Below, one piece after another: positions 10,360-21,095 of a stretch of DNA of 64,000 nucleotides. The stretch lies in the NCBI GenBank assembly GCA_021014325.1, contig CM037458.1, forward strand, positions 23,295,063-23,359,062. Reading direction: 5' to 3'. Each line of letters opens with the position of its first letter. Position 1 is the stretch's first letter. This DNA comes from Plazaster borealis. Its lineage: Eukaryota > Echinodermata > Asteroidea > Forcipulatida > Labidiasteridae. Position numbers and translations under genes: made by a program. The notes beneath the pieces are model-generated. The model was not told the origin of the DNA, ran no database searches, and saw nothing but the letters and a program-made list of their open reading frames with translations.

Positions 10360-10402
10360 TTTGAACTTGAGTCTGTTTTACTACACCGCCTGGCCACGAC
10401 AC
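10359..10402 (-). mobile_element. Second tRNA-like head abutting the SINE
   Basis: On the minus strand GTGTCGTGGCCAGGCGGTGT then AGACTCAAGTTCAAACTCA is a second copy of the family A tRNA-like 5' half, directly upstream of the complete SINE. It lacks a B box and body. Confidence 0.65.
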
Positions 10403-10827
10403 TTCATGAATACCACTTTTCAGTTTTAGATTAGACTTTCTTATATTTTTCAGATTTCATATAAAGCAAACACGGTCATAGTTTATTTTCTGTTGTGCTG
10501 AATTGTTCACACGTTGTCTTAAATTGATAGTCCGCAAAAAAAAAAAATTGGATGCATTAAGCGGCCTAGACGTTTCCATGTGTAAAGTGGTGTCATATTT
10601 TGCCGCCAGCAACATGCTATGATTTTTGTTTTTTTATTTTTCAGTTTAACAGTCTTTTTCCTTTTGGCCATTGAGAGAGAGTCTTCTCAGATTGAAATTT
10701 GATGCCACTCAGTGCTCTTCTCGCATGTAAAAACAATTTCTCCCTTCTAAAAACCAATTATCGCAAATGGTGTTTTGATATTATTTCATCTCTGCATTAT
10801 TCTTGTGTCATCCCGTTGTCATGTGCC

Positions 10828-10859
<32 letters not shown>

Positions 10860-11519
10860 TTAAAGTTCCCTAATGAGATCAAAGCTCAGAGAGTCCAAAT
10901 CCAATCTGTTTCTCTGCTGGCCATCAGTGGTTTTCTCGGCTAGAACGTGACAAATGTCTTTCTCGGGGTCAGACATCGGATGAGATAAAAAAGAGATAAT
11001 TAATTTATAGAATAATAAGTTACACAATGACTCCAAACTTCAGTGGCTGTGTAATTGAACCACCAGCAAATGACTCTTTGTCGGTGCGTCATGGTTGTCA
11101 TGGCAATGACCAATCAGCTCAAAGGTTCATCCTGGCGTGGGACTTTTTTTTTTCCAGTCTTAAACATGGATCACAAAAATGAATAACAACAATACAATCA
11201 CATTTGACAATAGATAAAAAAGTTTTCTTTGTCTGCAAAGATCATATTTTTTATATCAACTTGCCTACGCAAGTGTTTGTTTAGTGTTCTTTTCTTAAAG
11301 TGCGCACATTTGAAACTGTCTGGGTTCTTTATGCCACATACTATTGAAACTATTTACCTTTGGCATTTTAAGTTCACAGTGTTTCTGCTTTAGAGTTCAA
11401 CTTTGTTTTTGAAATATGTATGATAGGAGATAGGGAGAATATCCACAGAGTTTGATTTAACTGGATTTACTTGAAATTGCTCTGTGCATAATTTAATAAG
11501 AGGTGGCCTTTGTAATTTT
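10403..11519. other. Unassigned; contains a 27-base A tract
   Basis: A tracts at 10536-10546 and 10828-10854. The sequence after the long tract (10860-10990) is unique and moderately GC-balanced, with no ORF of note. Confidence 0.45.
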
Positions 11520-11845
11520 AATCAGACACTTGTCAGAAACTGATTATGTGTGGGTGGGAATGCCTTCTTATTTAAACCATGGACTTTCTACAAAGGGAAC
11601 AATAAATCCTCAATAGCAAAGTTATCTTTGATTTATTTGTATGACAATTGCTCTATAAGACGTTTAAAGTCCCAACAACTTGGATCTACTCCAAAGTGTA
11701 CTTAACTTATTTTATAGGGATGTGGTTGTCCAAGTTCTTAAAGCTAATTAAAAACTTGTCAAACAACTGATTGTGTGTGGGTGGCTTGTCTACTCGTTTC
11801 AACCAAGAACTTTCCGCAAAGAGAATAATATATCATCAATTGGCG
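11520..11845 (+). repeat. Local duplication, two diverged copies about 235 bp apart
   Basis: 11528-11612 and 11757-11845 align. Both have ACTTGTCA, CTGATT-TGTGTGGGTGG, a TT-AACCA segment, GACTTTC or AACTTTC, CAAAG-GAA-AATA-AT, and a TCAAT or TCAATAG end. The arrangement looks like a degenerate tandem duplication. Function unknown. Confidence 0.7.
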
Positions 11846-12349
11846 GCAAACCACTCTGTACAAATGCTTGAGTTTAAAGACCTACAAACAATGGCACAAC
11901 AGAGTGGTAGAAAAGGCAGTCCTCAATTTACATTTGTGGTGGAGTGCTTAAACAAATGAAACAGTAATAAATAGTAAATAATGTTAATAATAATATTAAT
12001 AACAATAAGTTGGGAGGCTAATCATCCTTACTCGCAGCCGAGAAGCTGAATTGCGAAGGACGCGCCTACATTGTGTTTGTGCCGCAGGCATGCCAGGGCA
12101 CCTTTGGCAGCCAGCCACAAAGTTTGCTGCAACTGCAGGCCAAGCATCCCCTTTTTGCCCACTGTACCACCCCTCTCACAGCCTGTATGGGGCCTGGTTG
12201 ATATGAATGGAGAAATAGAGTACTGGTTGCTGGATTAAGCCGCGTTGTCATTGGATTAACATTTACCGAGACCATAGGTAACATTCCAATGGGTCAATCT
12301 TACTGGTGTCCACAGTCAGATTATTTGACGTATAGGTAAACCAGACATG
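11846..12349. other. Unassigned GC-richer island
   Basis: 12000-12270 is markedly GC-richer than its neighbours and is preceded by AATAAT repeats (11965-12008). It may be a retroposon body, but I cannot place it in a family. A 72-codon minus-strand frame (12066-12284) is not recognisable. Confidence 0.35.
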
Positions 12350-12535
12350 ATTTTCTTCCTACTTAAAAAGTCTGATTTCCGATTTGTATGCACTCAGAAA
12401 AATTAGCGAAATTGCAAAAATAGCCTGGAAAGTCTGTAAAACCTTTACCATATGTACATGTAGGTCAGCCCTTGTACTCAATAAAGTTTTTCTACTCTTT
12501 TCTGAGGGTCAGATATCATGCCTGGTGATATGATG
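12350..12535 (+). repeat. Dispersed repeat D, copy 1
   Basis: Aligns with 54053-54240. Shared words are TTCCGATTT, CTCAGAAAAAT, GTAAAAC, TTGTAC or ATGTAC, AGGTCAGCCCTTGTACTCAA and AATATCATGC or AGATATCATGC. Non-coding. It contains AATAAAG after the best-conserved stretch, so a retroposed 3' UTR is one possible origin. Confidence 0.75.
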
Positions 12536-12799
12536 GTGAAACAAACCGACTTAATATAAACAAATGAGGGCGCTACGCCAGTAACCTTTAACCGGATGTG
12601 ACAAAATACATGACCTAGCTTGTAAATAATTGTTGAAGAGAAGCACAGCAAATAAAAGTAAGAATCAAACGGTCGCAATTTCTGAGTTCTGTATACCACT
12701 GCATTATACAACAATGAGAGTGAACATCACCAGTACATGCATGCCGTAGTTCACTTCCGTGTGTATGTGATCATGGCAGTAAACTGGACATGGTATTTT
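12536..12799. other. Unassigned
   Basis: No supported feature. Confidence 0.35.
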
Positions 12800-12980
12800 T
12801 ACTAGTCGGTTTCACCGGCAATGGATTCCGCACTGGATTTTTTGGCTCGGTTTAGTTTGACCAGGTTAGTTTACCTTGGCAGAAGGTGGCCGGTTAAACT
12901 ACCTGTTGGACTCGGTTAAGTTACTTGGACTCGATGGGTCAAGTTACCCATTTGCTTGGTTAGTTTACTAGCTTTACGAG
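12800..12980 (+). repeat. Degenerate tandem GGTTARTTTAC motif cluster
   Basis: At least five spaced variants occur: GGTTTAGTTTGACC, GGTTAGTTTACC, GGTTAAACTACC, GGTTAAGTTAC, GGTTAGTTTAC. Spacing is irregular (about 20-35 bp), so this is an old minisatellite or a cluster of related binding sites. Confidence 0.55.
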
Positions 12981-13965
12981 GTTTGAACTTTTTCTTATAG
13001 GACATACGCAATAAGAAGAAGGAGAATTGATTTGTATTGGGCTAATGGAACGGAAGTACCCTTAGTGTATGAGTCTGTATCTGTGGGTTGGGGATTTGAC
13101 TGGGCATATCACTTTCCAGTGCGCAGCTCATAGTGCTTTTTCCATTTGAGGTTTCTTATTGTCTCTCTGAAAAGAATTAAAGGTCATGAGAATCTGATGT
13201 AAAGATCCTTATTTTTCCCAAAGAAGAAGCATCACTTACACATTTGTTTAATGCAGCATTGGGAACAAATATTAGTACATTGGCAGACATTTACGACCCC
13301 CCCCCCATGATAACTTGATTATCCCATTTTGAAGGATCACATACAGTGATTTCGTTTCCATCTTACCATGAAGGCCAACCACAGGTATGATCCCCTCTGA
13401 TTATCACCTGCAACGGCTGCTCATCAAGCTCCGAAAAAACTAATCAAATTCGAACCTGTCATAGTCGGAAGCCAATTACCCCAGCAACAAGGTCTTCCTC
13501 CCCTCAGCTTCTTCATTTTTTGTTGGTTCCTTCTTTTTCCCCCTTCATGTTCTTGATTTGCAATGTGATTATGAGACTGTGAGTTCTGTCGCCTGAGACT
13601 AAGGAACGGTCTTGTTAGCAGCAGTATTGTTGCAATAGATGATGGTGACAGCTGACTGCTAATGACTGCCCTACTGCCACTGGTCAGCGTGGCTAATGAT
13701 GACCAATTTCGCGGGTCCTCTCCGTCCAGTTGACTGTTATGAAATTACCTCAGAACAGAATCAAATTCACCTTTAGCTTTTTCACAAGTGGCAGCTGTGG
13801 GATCATATTCAATCAATTTTGTTTTTAATGCAACGATCAGTGAAAGTTGAAAACCTGTTAGCCATCCTGTGTCTAAACTTATTTGACAATTTTGGTTAAA
13901 ACAAGGAATACTAGAAAATAAATTTCTTTCTTCAGTTGTTTTTATAGTTTTTTAAATTGTTATTC
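12981..13965. other. Unassigned, partly unique GC-balanced sequence
   Basis: C run at 13296-13305. 13330-13720 is less AT-rich than its surroundings and contains GATTATCACCTGCAACGG and other E-box-like words. No ORF. It could be conserved non-coding DNA; this is a guess. Confidence 0.35.
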
Positions 13966-14035
13966 TATTTAATTTTATTTCACCAGGGTAGCCCCATCAG
14001 TTTTCAATGAACTGTTCTCCCTAGGGGAGACTTGC
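13966..14035 (-). mobile_element. Retroposon end E, copy 1
   Basis: ACCAGGGTAGCCCCATCAGT and GAACTGTTCTCCCTAGGGG are the reverse complement of 48418-48485 (GAGAACAGTTCTTTG, TGATGGGGCTGCCCTGGTT). The A/T-rich tail is on the left here and on the right at 48 kb. This fits two copies of one retroposon 3' end in opposite orientations. Confidence 0.75.
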
Positions 14036-14793
14036 TTCACACAATTGTCTATGAGACTAAGGTAGTTTCCAATCACAAGAAGAAACTAGTACCATCTGTT
14101 TTACATGTAATAAGCTTGCAGACTAAAATGTTTTAGAATGTGTGCTTGATAAATTCATATATTATTATCATTATATTATTTGTTTTATATATGTACTGAG
14201 CCTGCTTCAGTTCATGTGGATTCAGATGCACTCATCACATTCTTCTTTTTATCAGAACTGAACGGTTGGATGTTGTTTGTATTGCAGCTTACAAGCAAAT
14301 GTCCCGCTGCATTCTGGAATTCTGGGCCCCAGTCACGTATACACGGCTGCCTTCTGAGTTAATCAATCAAATATAATGTAACTGTGGAGAATTTTCCAGA
14401 CGACCCATTTCTAATAGGAAGATAAAAACACGGCCAAGATGGTAAAGATAATGTGTAATCCGTCTCAAGCATACCCTTCCACTCTAATGATGCCATCTCA
14501 TTAGTTATGAATACAGGCACTCTCTCCTGGTTATTCTTTTGATTTTGTTTTAGTATATTTTTATATATATAAAGGAACAGTTTCTGCCGCTGTGACTTTG
14601 GCTTTTGCAATTGAATTTTTGCTTGATGGATAGGACTTTAATGTTTGGGCGTCAACTAAATGGATTTGGTTTGTGAGATTTTTGTCTGAGCATTTCATCA
14701 GGAGTGTTTTGTAAACTTAATAATATCTTAAAGTGTCATCTTTAAATGGTTTTGTTGAAGTATTTGGTTCATATCAATTTGACTGTTTTGTGG
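14036..14793. other. Unassigned
   Basis: AT-rich with short open frames only. No repeat match within the window. Confidence 0.4.
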
Positions 14794-15046
14794 CGTAAAG
14801 GGTGTGCACAACATTGGTAAGACTAAAAAAATGAAAGTGACAGATATGCATAAAATTTATACAGATTGTTCATTGAAATAGTTTTGCCTGAAATACTAAT
14901 ACTCATGATTCCAAAACACGATTCCAAAACATGTTTGACGTAATTTCGATTGAGCTGAAACTTTCACAGGTTTGTTATCACATGTCGGGTCACACAAAGT
15001 GCAGATACCTGTCTTTGACAGCAAAGCTTGTGCACTACCTCCGACT
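14794..15046 (-). mobile_element. TTAA-family element (group epsilon), eroded
   Basis: The left end GTAAAGGGTGTGCACAACAT matches the 8542 copy, with the TTAA changed to GTAA. The right part retains GAGCTGAAACTTTCACAGGT and GGGTCACACAAAGTGCAGAT. The right terminus near GTGCACTACCTCC is decayed. Confidence 0.7.
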
Positions 15047-15117
15047 TCACACAGCTTATCATTTATGCAGCTATTTTTACTTGTATTTAATTTTAGCAAA
15101 TCAAAGGTGACGGCTAG

Positions 15118-15577
15118 TTAAAGGTAGGGTTATAGTTTGGTTTTTGTCAACATAATTCTGATTTCTAGGCAAAATTATAAAGAAAGATACAATAAAAGTC
15201 ACATGTGAAAGTTTCAGCTGCAAACACCAAACAGTGTCTACTTGCTGAGAAAAAAAGCAAAAAACTGTCACGGTATTTGCTCAAGAATGTCAAATCCATC
15301 CACGTTTAGCAAGGAGACAACGGGTACCAACCGCATCTCTGGCCGCAGCATTCGTGAATGTACACCAACCCTCAGAAATCTGAGAAACGCTTCATGCATT
15401 AAATCAATTCTCAGATTTAAATGGTTTTGGGTGAAAAATTTACCAAACCATATTACTTCGAAGGGAATCCTTTCTCAGAATAGTTTATGCTATCAACAGT
15501 TGCAGTGCTTCTCACCAAGTAAGTTTTTATGGTCATTAATATTTTGAGTATCTACCAATCTATGTCTCCACCTTTAA
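15118..15577 (+). mobile_element. TTAA-flanked inverted-repeat element (group gamma, long)
   Basis: TTAA at 15118-15121 and 15574-15577. The right half matches the 50591 and 58368 copies: CTGAGAAACGCTTCATGCAT, CAACAGTTGCAGTGCTTCTC, ACCAAGTAAGTTTTTATGG. The left half is diverged. Non-coding. At about 460 bp it is the longest copy in the window. Confidence 0.8.
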
Positions 15578-15675
15578 ATACACAGACTTGTTCAGGGAGA
15601 TAGCAACAAGGTTTCATCTTTAAATGAGCAGAGATGAACTTTGAAGCTGCAGCATAATTTAGGGATGTGTAACGA

Positions 15676-16040
15676 TTAAAGGAACGTTACAGAACTGGTA
15701 ATTAAAATTTTCTTCAAGATCACAGATTTACATAAAACGTACACGGTCTAATGATGATGATAGTAGAAAACATCCCTAGAAATAGTTCTGTCTGAAATGC
15801 CATATTTGATGAGAAATAAATAAAACTAATTTCCGATTGGAGTTTATCGCTCATGAGCATTTTATTCGTGCATTGTATAACACATGCAAATGTGTAATCG
15901 GTTTTTCACTATTTTCTCGTGACCCAGATGGCCGATCGATCTCAAACTTCTACAGGTTTGTCAGTTTATGTATGTGGTGGATTATATAAAGTGCTTACAC
16001 TGTTTTATGAGCAAAAACCAATTTTGTAATGTTCCTTTAA
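15676..16040 (-). mobile_element. TTAA-flanked inverted-repeat element (group zeta)
   Basis: Ends TTAAAGGAACGTTACA and TGTAATGTTCCTTTAA are inverted repeats differing at one base, with TTAA on both sides. The right interior has TCACTATTTTCTCGTGACCC and ACTTCTACAGGTTTGTCAG, related to the reversed left module of the other groups. Internal sequence is otherwise distinct. Confidence 0.85.
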
Positions 16041-16280
16041 AATATCTCCTCTGACTTTATGGTATCAGCACCTGTGATGTAACATTTGAATGTTTCGCTC
16101 AGTTATGTCGACTTAAAGGGAAAACTTTTTTATGAAAAGAAAGCTGACACACTGAGTGAAAATTGCATTTGTTACACTAGAGGAGTATTTAAGAGTAAAC
16201 TGATAAGAGATATTTCTCATACTGCTGTCAGGCGACCTTGGACAATTAAGCTTAGCAGATTTTGCTGTCAAAAATTTTCA

Positions 16281-16440
16281 CACTTTTTATCTGGCATAAA
16301 GGGCCAAGTTCTGTCTTGGATTTTCTTCTGCATAATTCAAAATTCCCGTAGACATAGGGGACACTTTTTATTTGGCACATACCTCTGTTTGATTTTCTTC
16401 TGCATAATTCAAAATCCCACATACATCGTGAGCACTTTAC
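16281..16440 (+). repeat. Two-copy tandem duplication, ~72-81 bp unit
   Basis: CACTTTTTATCTGGCATA (16281) recurs as CACTTTTTATTTGGCACA (16362). GATTTTCTTCTGCATAATTC occurs at 16319 and 16391. A partial third start (GAGCACTTTACG) follows. Confidence 0.8.
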
Positions 16441-17850
16441 GTTTTAAATAATTAATTTTCAAATCTGTTAATGAAAGAATAATTGTTTTTGCAATCCTCT
16501 CAGATTGATCTAGCATATTGTCCGAAAGATGATGTGACTTGAGTTCTCTGTTACTTAGAGCTCCGGTGACCTTCCCAACAATCGATCAAATCTGTCATCA
16601 GCGGAAACCCATTAGCAGTGCCTCATGAATCAAACCACTATTAAGCATCTTTATCATGGCCGCTCAAGTCCATCTCTTTTTAATCAATTTTGGGGTTGAC
16701 ATATTCGCACAAAGCTATTTGTATAAGGAGGGCAAGAAGTATGTAGTCCGCATACCCTACATGAACGCTTTGTAGTTTTTCTCCAAGTACAAATGACATC
16801 ATTCATGTAAAGCAGTTTTACTGAATGACTGTAGGATCCACTGTTTCCGTTTGGAGTCAAGCTGTTGTGTCCTCACTGAGGCAAGGTCAGCCCTCACTGG
16901 GCAAGGTCAGTGGTTGAGTTGGTAACACATCAACTGCAGAATGTGAGATGCCTTTTGGTTCATTTCCCATCTAACGTAATTTTCTTCCCTAGCTGCAAAA
17001 CTAGGACAGTGTTGTGATCTGGGCCCAATTTCATGCTTTGTTGGTTACTGAAAACACCTAAGCTTCATGGGTTATTATATTGAATTGTCTCTTATTTATA
17101 GATACTTATACTCAATGATTATTGGAAACACTGAGGTGCTGGCATCTTGTCATCAGGCAATCTTGACTGTCCAATCACCCCCCCCCCCCCAACAACAACA
17201 GCCCTTAACAAACCACTAAAATTACAAAAGTCATTTGTACTTCTCACGGTCTATTTTTGTCTGTTTTTCAAATTAAGTTCTTCTCTTTCCAAAGATTGTG
17301 TTTCTCTTTCCTGTTTAAATTATCCAGTGCACGGAAAAAATAATAAATTGGGAGTGAAAGAGAGAGAACCATATTTTGACCAGTTTAAAATTAACCGTCC
17401 AAAACATCAACTAGAACAACACTGCACGGTTGTGACAGGTACCGGAAATTGTTCCGAAAGATGATATGTAGCCATCAGATACTCTTCATATCTGCTTCAC
17501 TTTGATGTCAAAATTTCCTTCTTGTTCCTCACGGACAATCTAGAGCATCATGGGAAATCAAAGTAACGAACTTGAGTCGCAAGCACCCCCCCCCCCCACC
17601 CTCCCCCATCCCTGGAAAAAAAAAAAAAATTGTTCAACATTGAAAGGAAATTCTATTACACTTATTGGACACAAAACTCCAGGGGAGGCTAAAATTGATC
17701 ATGTTGTGATCTTCACCGCTGGACCTGCTGTGAGTGCCAGTGTTGGATGGCACACAAATTACTCCTCTCTCTTTGGGTTGTGTTACAAGCAGACAAAATA
17801 AATTCTGTACAGGGGTCCTTTTGAATGAAAAACAACAAACAACAGAGCTG
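16441..17850. other. Unassigned, with C-tracts and a foldback fragment
   Basis: C runs at 17177-17190 and 17586-17597. 17021-17060 (GGGCCCAATTTCATGCTTTG) is a stub of the foldback family. A short direct duplication GGCAAGGTCAG lies near 16880-16910. 16550-16720 is unique sequence with ATCGATCAAA-type words. No gene recognised. Confidence 0.45.
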
Positions 17851-17852
17851 CC

Positions 17853-18562
17853 AATAGACTGCGCAAGTCTCGCGCACATTTGAACTTCCGGGACCATTGT
17901 GGTCCCAACCATATGGAGATTTACGTGGGCAAGATTTTGTTTTGTCAATTATTTTAGTTTAACGTGGTTTATGACCAAGAAAAATATATATGTTGTTGGG
18001 AATGTAATACTTTGTGATAAAAAATATGAAAGTAAAATCAATTCAACAATAAAACAAAATAAACCCTGAGAACTAAACTTGACCTCAGCTTCCGGTTGCT
18101 GCAAAAAAAATAAGAATTTTGTGCTCACCTCCAATCACAAAACTTATCTAAATGCTTGTTTTTAAATGCGATGATAATTGCCAGATGCTATAATTGCAAC
18201 GCGAAGCCTTTCCATAGCAGTCTATGGTTGTTGAGGAGTCAGCGTCCTCTATAAACTGCGTCAAGCATTAATTTTACGCCGTGCGACCATCGTTAATCCA
18301 TGAAAGTGGTTTCTGAAAAGTTAAGATCAACTAAGCATCCTTGTCCCAGAGTTTGAATTATGCTTCAATAATAATTAACAAATTATTTGTTTATTTATTA
18401 TAAACACAAAAACTGATTTTATTAACATGTAATGAGTATTTTTGTTGTTCAGATTTTATCATTAAATATAATTTAAAACAAAGATTTGATTTCAGAGAAA
18501 AATTTTTTCTTCGTTTGACGTGCTTTCTCGTTCCGATACGCACGAGACTTGCACAGTCTATT
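17853..18562. mobile_element. ~710-bp element with imperfect 27-bp inverted ends
   Basis: Left AATAGACTGCGCAAGTCTCG; right, on the opposite strand, AATAGACTGTGCAAGTCTCG, continuing as CGCGCACAT or TGCGTAT. A left-end relic recurs at 48524-48587 (GTGCAAAGTCTCACGCATAT, GGACCACTTTGGTCCCA). No transposase-like ORF. Outside the right end, CTCCCTGATTGC recurs several times up to GGCAGCTCT at 18733-18741. That mirrors AGAGCTGCC just left of the element, so an outer inverted repeat may exist. Confidence 0.7.
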
Positions 18563-18747
18563 CTCCCTGATTCTGCAGAAAGTTCCCTGAAAATCAACCA
18601 ACCTTTCCATGTTCTGATGACCTGTTTTGAAAATCTCCCTGATTGCAGAAACTTTTTCCTATTATGTTGAATGTGTTTCTAATTATCTCCCTGATTGCTG
18701 TTCAAAGTATCCCTGATTGCAAGGTGCAAATGTTGGCAGCTCTTCAA
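18563..18747 (-). repeat. Cluster of CAATCAGGGA motifs
   Basis: On the minus strand CAATCAGGGA occurs three times and AATCAGGGAG once more beside the inverted-repeat element. The right limit is the AGAGCTGCCAA word mirrored at 17844-17854. Confidence 0.55.
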
Positions 18748-18980
18748 ACATTCCAGCTGGGAGTGTAAAAACAGTAATGAGTTTTTGTGTTTTATTTCTA
18801 GGAAAAATATCAGTTAAAAGTAATATAACACCTTCCATCGATAGATGACTTTTTAATAACCATTGATTAGGCCACAGGGGAATATCTTCAGCTGTTAAAA
18901 AAAATGGCGTTTTATGTACGGGTGTCTCAAAGCGCCTATTATTATTTTTTGAAACAGATTTTTGAAGTCTTTGAATAACG

Positions 18981-19270
18981 AGACTGATTTATGTAGCACC
19001 TTATAAGGGTTATTGACAAGGTGCTGAGGTGCATTCAGCACCCACTGCAACACCTGGGCAAACAGTATAACTGCATGTGTTCTTTAATGTGCATTACACA
19101 ACGCACGGGACTTGCAGCTTTACATCCCATCCGAAGGATGAAGCAATAACGGTTAAGTGTCTTGCTGAAGGACACACGTGTCAAGACCAGGATTCGAACC
19201 CACGCTCTGCTGATCAGAAACACCAGAGCTTGAGTCCAGTGCGCTTGATCGCTCGGCCAGGACATGCCGT
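18981..19270 (-). mobile_element. Leu-tRNA-like SINE (subfamily A2)
   Basis: Minus strand from 19270: A box TGGCCGAGCGATC, anticodon-arm equivalent CTGGACTCAAGCTCTGGTG (CAA in the loop, as in tRNA-Leu), B box GGTTCGAATCC. The body CTTCATCCTTCGGATGGGA to CCTTATAAGGTGCTACATAA differs from that of the 10-kb and 29-kb copies. The same body is at 25992 and 43621. Confidence 0.85.
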
Positions 19271-19906
19271 ATGAATATCTATCTAAGTATAATGGTTTCT
19301 CATCCCAAGCTCATATAGCATTAAAACAGGATATCAGACATATGACTTTAAATCTTCATCATGATACAACAATTTATCTGCCACAGCTAGACGGATAAAA
19401 TACCTAGCATTTCAAGGAAGCCATGGATGCCATGGCCCCCTTTCCCTGATTATTGGCCTTGGTGGTCTCTTAAAAGTTAATCTGTGGAATTGTTGATGTA
19501 AGTACTTTCTGTTCTTTCCTAAACTGCCAAAACATTCCTGGCAGTGTCAAGGACAGAACCTGATTAGCAAGTACGCTACATTCCTGATCCTTCACCAAAT
19601 GTGCAGATTGGTTACAATTACTACATGTTGTAGGTCTTTATAATACTAAATAGCATTTCTATATATTTCATTTCCAGGGACTAATAATTAAACCAAGAAG
19701 AAGAAAAAAACAGTCATAGAAATGAGTCATTTTCTTTTTGAAAAATTGACTTGCCCTAGTGGTTAAGTTTATGTTGGGATACCTTTGTATTGTAAGAGAA
19801 CTGTTATTTCTACTGTGTTTTCAGAGAATCTGAAACTGGGTGTGGAAAGGTTCTTCTGAGAAGCTGCATTGATTTATTTATCTTCATGCAAACTTTCAAA
19901 TCCTAC
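19271..19906. other. Unassigned
   Basis: Unique AT-rich sequence; nothing supported. Confidence 0.4.
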
Positions 19907-20277
19907 TTAAAGGTATCGTACACGTACAATGATTAAAAACAAATATCAGCATAAAAACTTGCTTTGTAACAAGCAACGGAGAGCTGTTGATAGTATAAAA
20001 CATTGTAGCAAACGACTCCCTCTGAAGTAACGTAGTTTTTGAGAAAGAGGTAATTTCTCACTAAAATAATAAAAACTTCTTGCAAGAAGTTTTTATTCCT
20101 ATCTGAAAGCACACAAATTTGTACAACAAGGGTGTTTTTTCTTTCATCATTTTCTTGCAACTTCGATGACCAATTGAGCCCAAATTTTCACAGGCTTGTT
20201 ATTTTATGCATATGTTGGGATACACCAAGTGAGAACACTGGTCTTTGACAATTACCAAACGTGTATGATGCCTTTAA
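19907..20277 (-). mobile_element. TTAA-flanked inverted-repeat element (group alpha), inverted
   Basis: TTAA at both ends. It matches 3802-4176 in reverse over nearly its whole length. The centre (20068-20097) is a perfect 30-bp palindrome built on AACTTCTTGCAAGAAGTT. Open frames inside merely reflect the conserved repeat. Confidence 0.92.
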
Positions 20278-20974
20278 TGTGCTTTATTCTCAAGAATGAA
20301 GTGGCGCAATGTATTATATGAGACAGTCGGAAATCTACTTTCCCTGAATGAAAAATCATCGGGCAAATGTCAAGATAGTTTTCAATCGACACCACAAGTG
20401 GCTGTTAATGGGTTATACATGGGGCAAGTTCCCGCAAGGACTATCGTTGACCATAGTTCGACTGCGTTAGCCCATGGAGGTAGAATTAGCCCGAACTTTG
20501 TCTATTCGACAATAGTTGGACTACGCTAGTCGACTATTTGGAACCAGCCTACTGGGCATGGCTGCATCGCTGGTTATCAATAGCCGTTTTAATAGCACAG
20601 TGCAGAGTGGACCAGTTATCAGAAAATGATAACGTTTGTTGAACTGCCGGTCGTGTTGACATGGCATGGCTAGAGTCATTTGCACTATAACTTCTATGTG
20701 CATGCCCTACGTATGTCACTAAACAACTACTAGTTAACCATCGGTCATTGTGCGAACTTGACCATGTATACAGTCCCTGGTACTATAAAAAGTGTACAAA
20801 CCCACTGATAGTAGGAGCGGTTTACCGGCTAAAGTGTAATGCCATTGGTATATGTAAACTTTATCACTTCGATGTTTCCCAATTTAATGAATTTGTTGAG
20901 CAGCATATTCTGGTTCGCCAATCTATTTAAGACAGGTCCCGATACAAGGTTTTAGCCAGGATTTGGTAAAAAGG
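20278..20974. other. Unassigned
   Basis: 20440-20545 contains GACTGCGTTAGC and ACTACGCTAGTCGACTA words that hint at an old inverted-repeat element, but the ends are not definable. Confidence 0.35.
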
Positions 20975-21095
20975 GTGTCCAAATTTGATGGAAATTTAAA
21001 AACTGGATGTCCAAATTGTTCACTTACAATACGTTTACATGTAAAGATAAAACAGGGTGTCCAAATTTAAAACAGTGTGTCCAAAAGACACCCAG
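20975..21095 (+). repeat. Degenerate repeat of GGGTGTCCAAATTT
   Basis: GGGTGTCCAAATTT, GGATGTCCAAATTG, GGGTGTCCAAATTT and GTGTGTCCAAAAGA occur within 120 bp, followed by the partial inverse AGACACCC. Confidence 0.65.
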
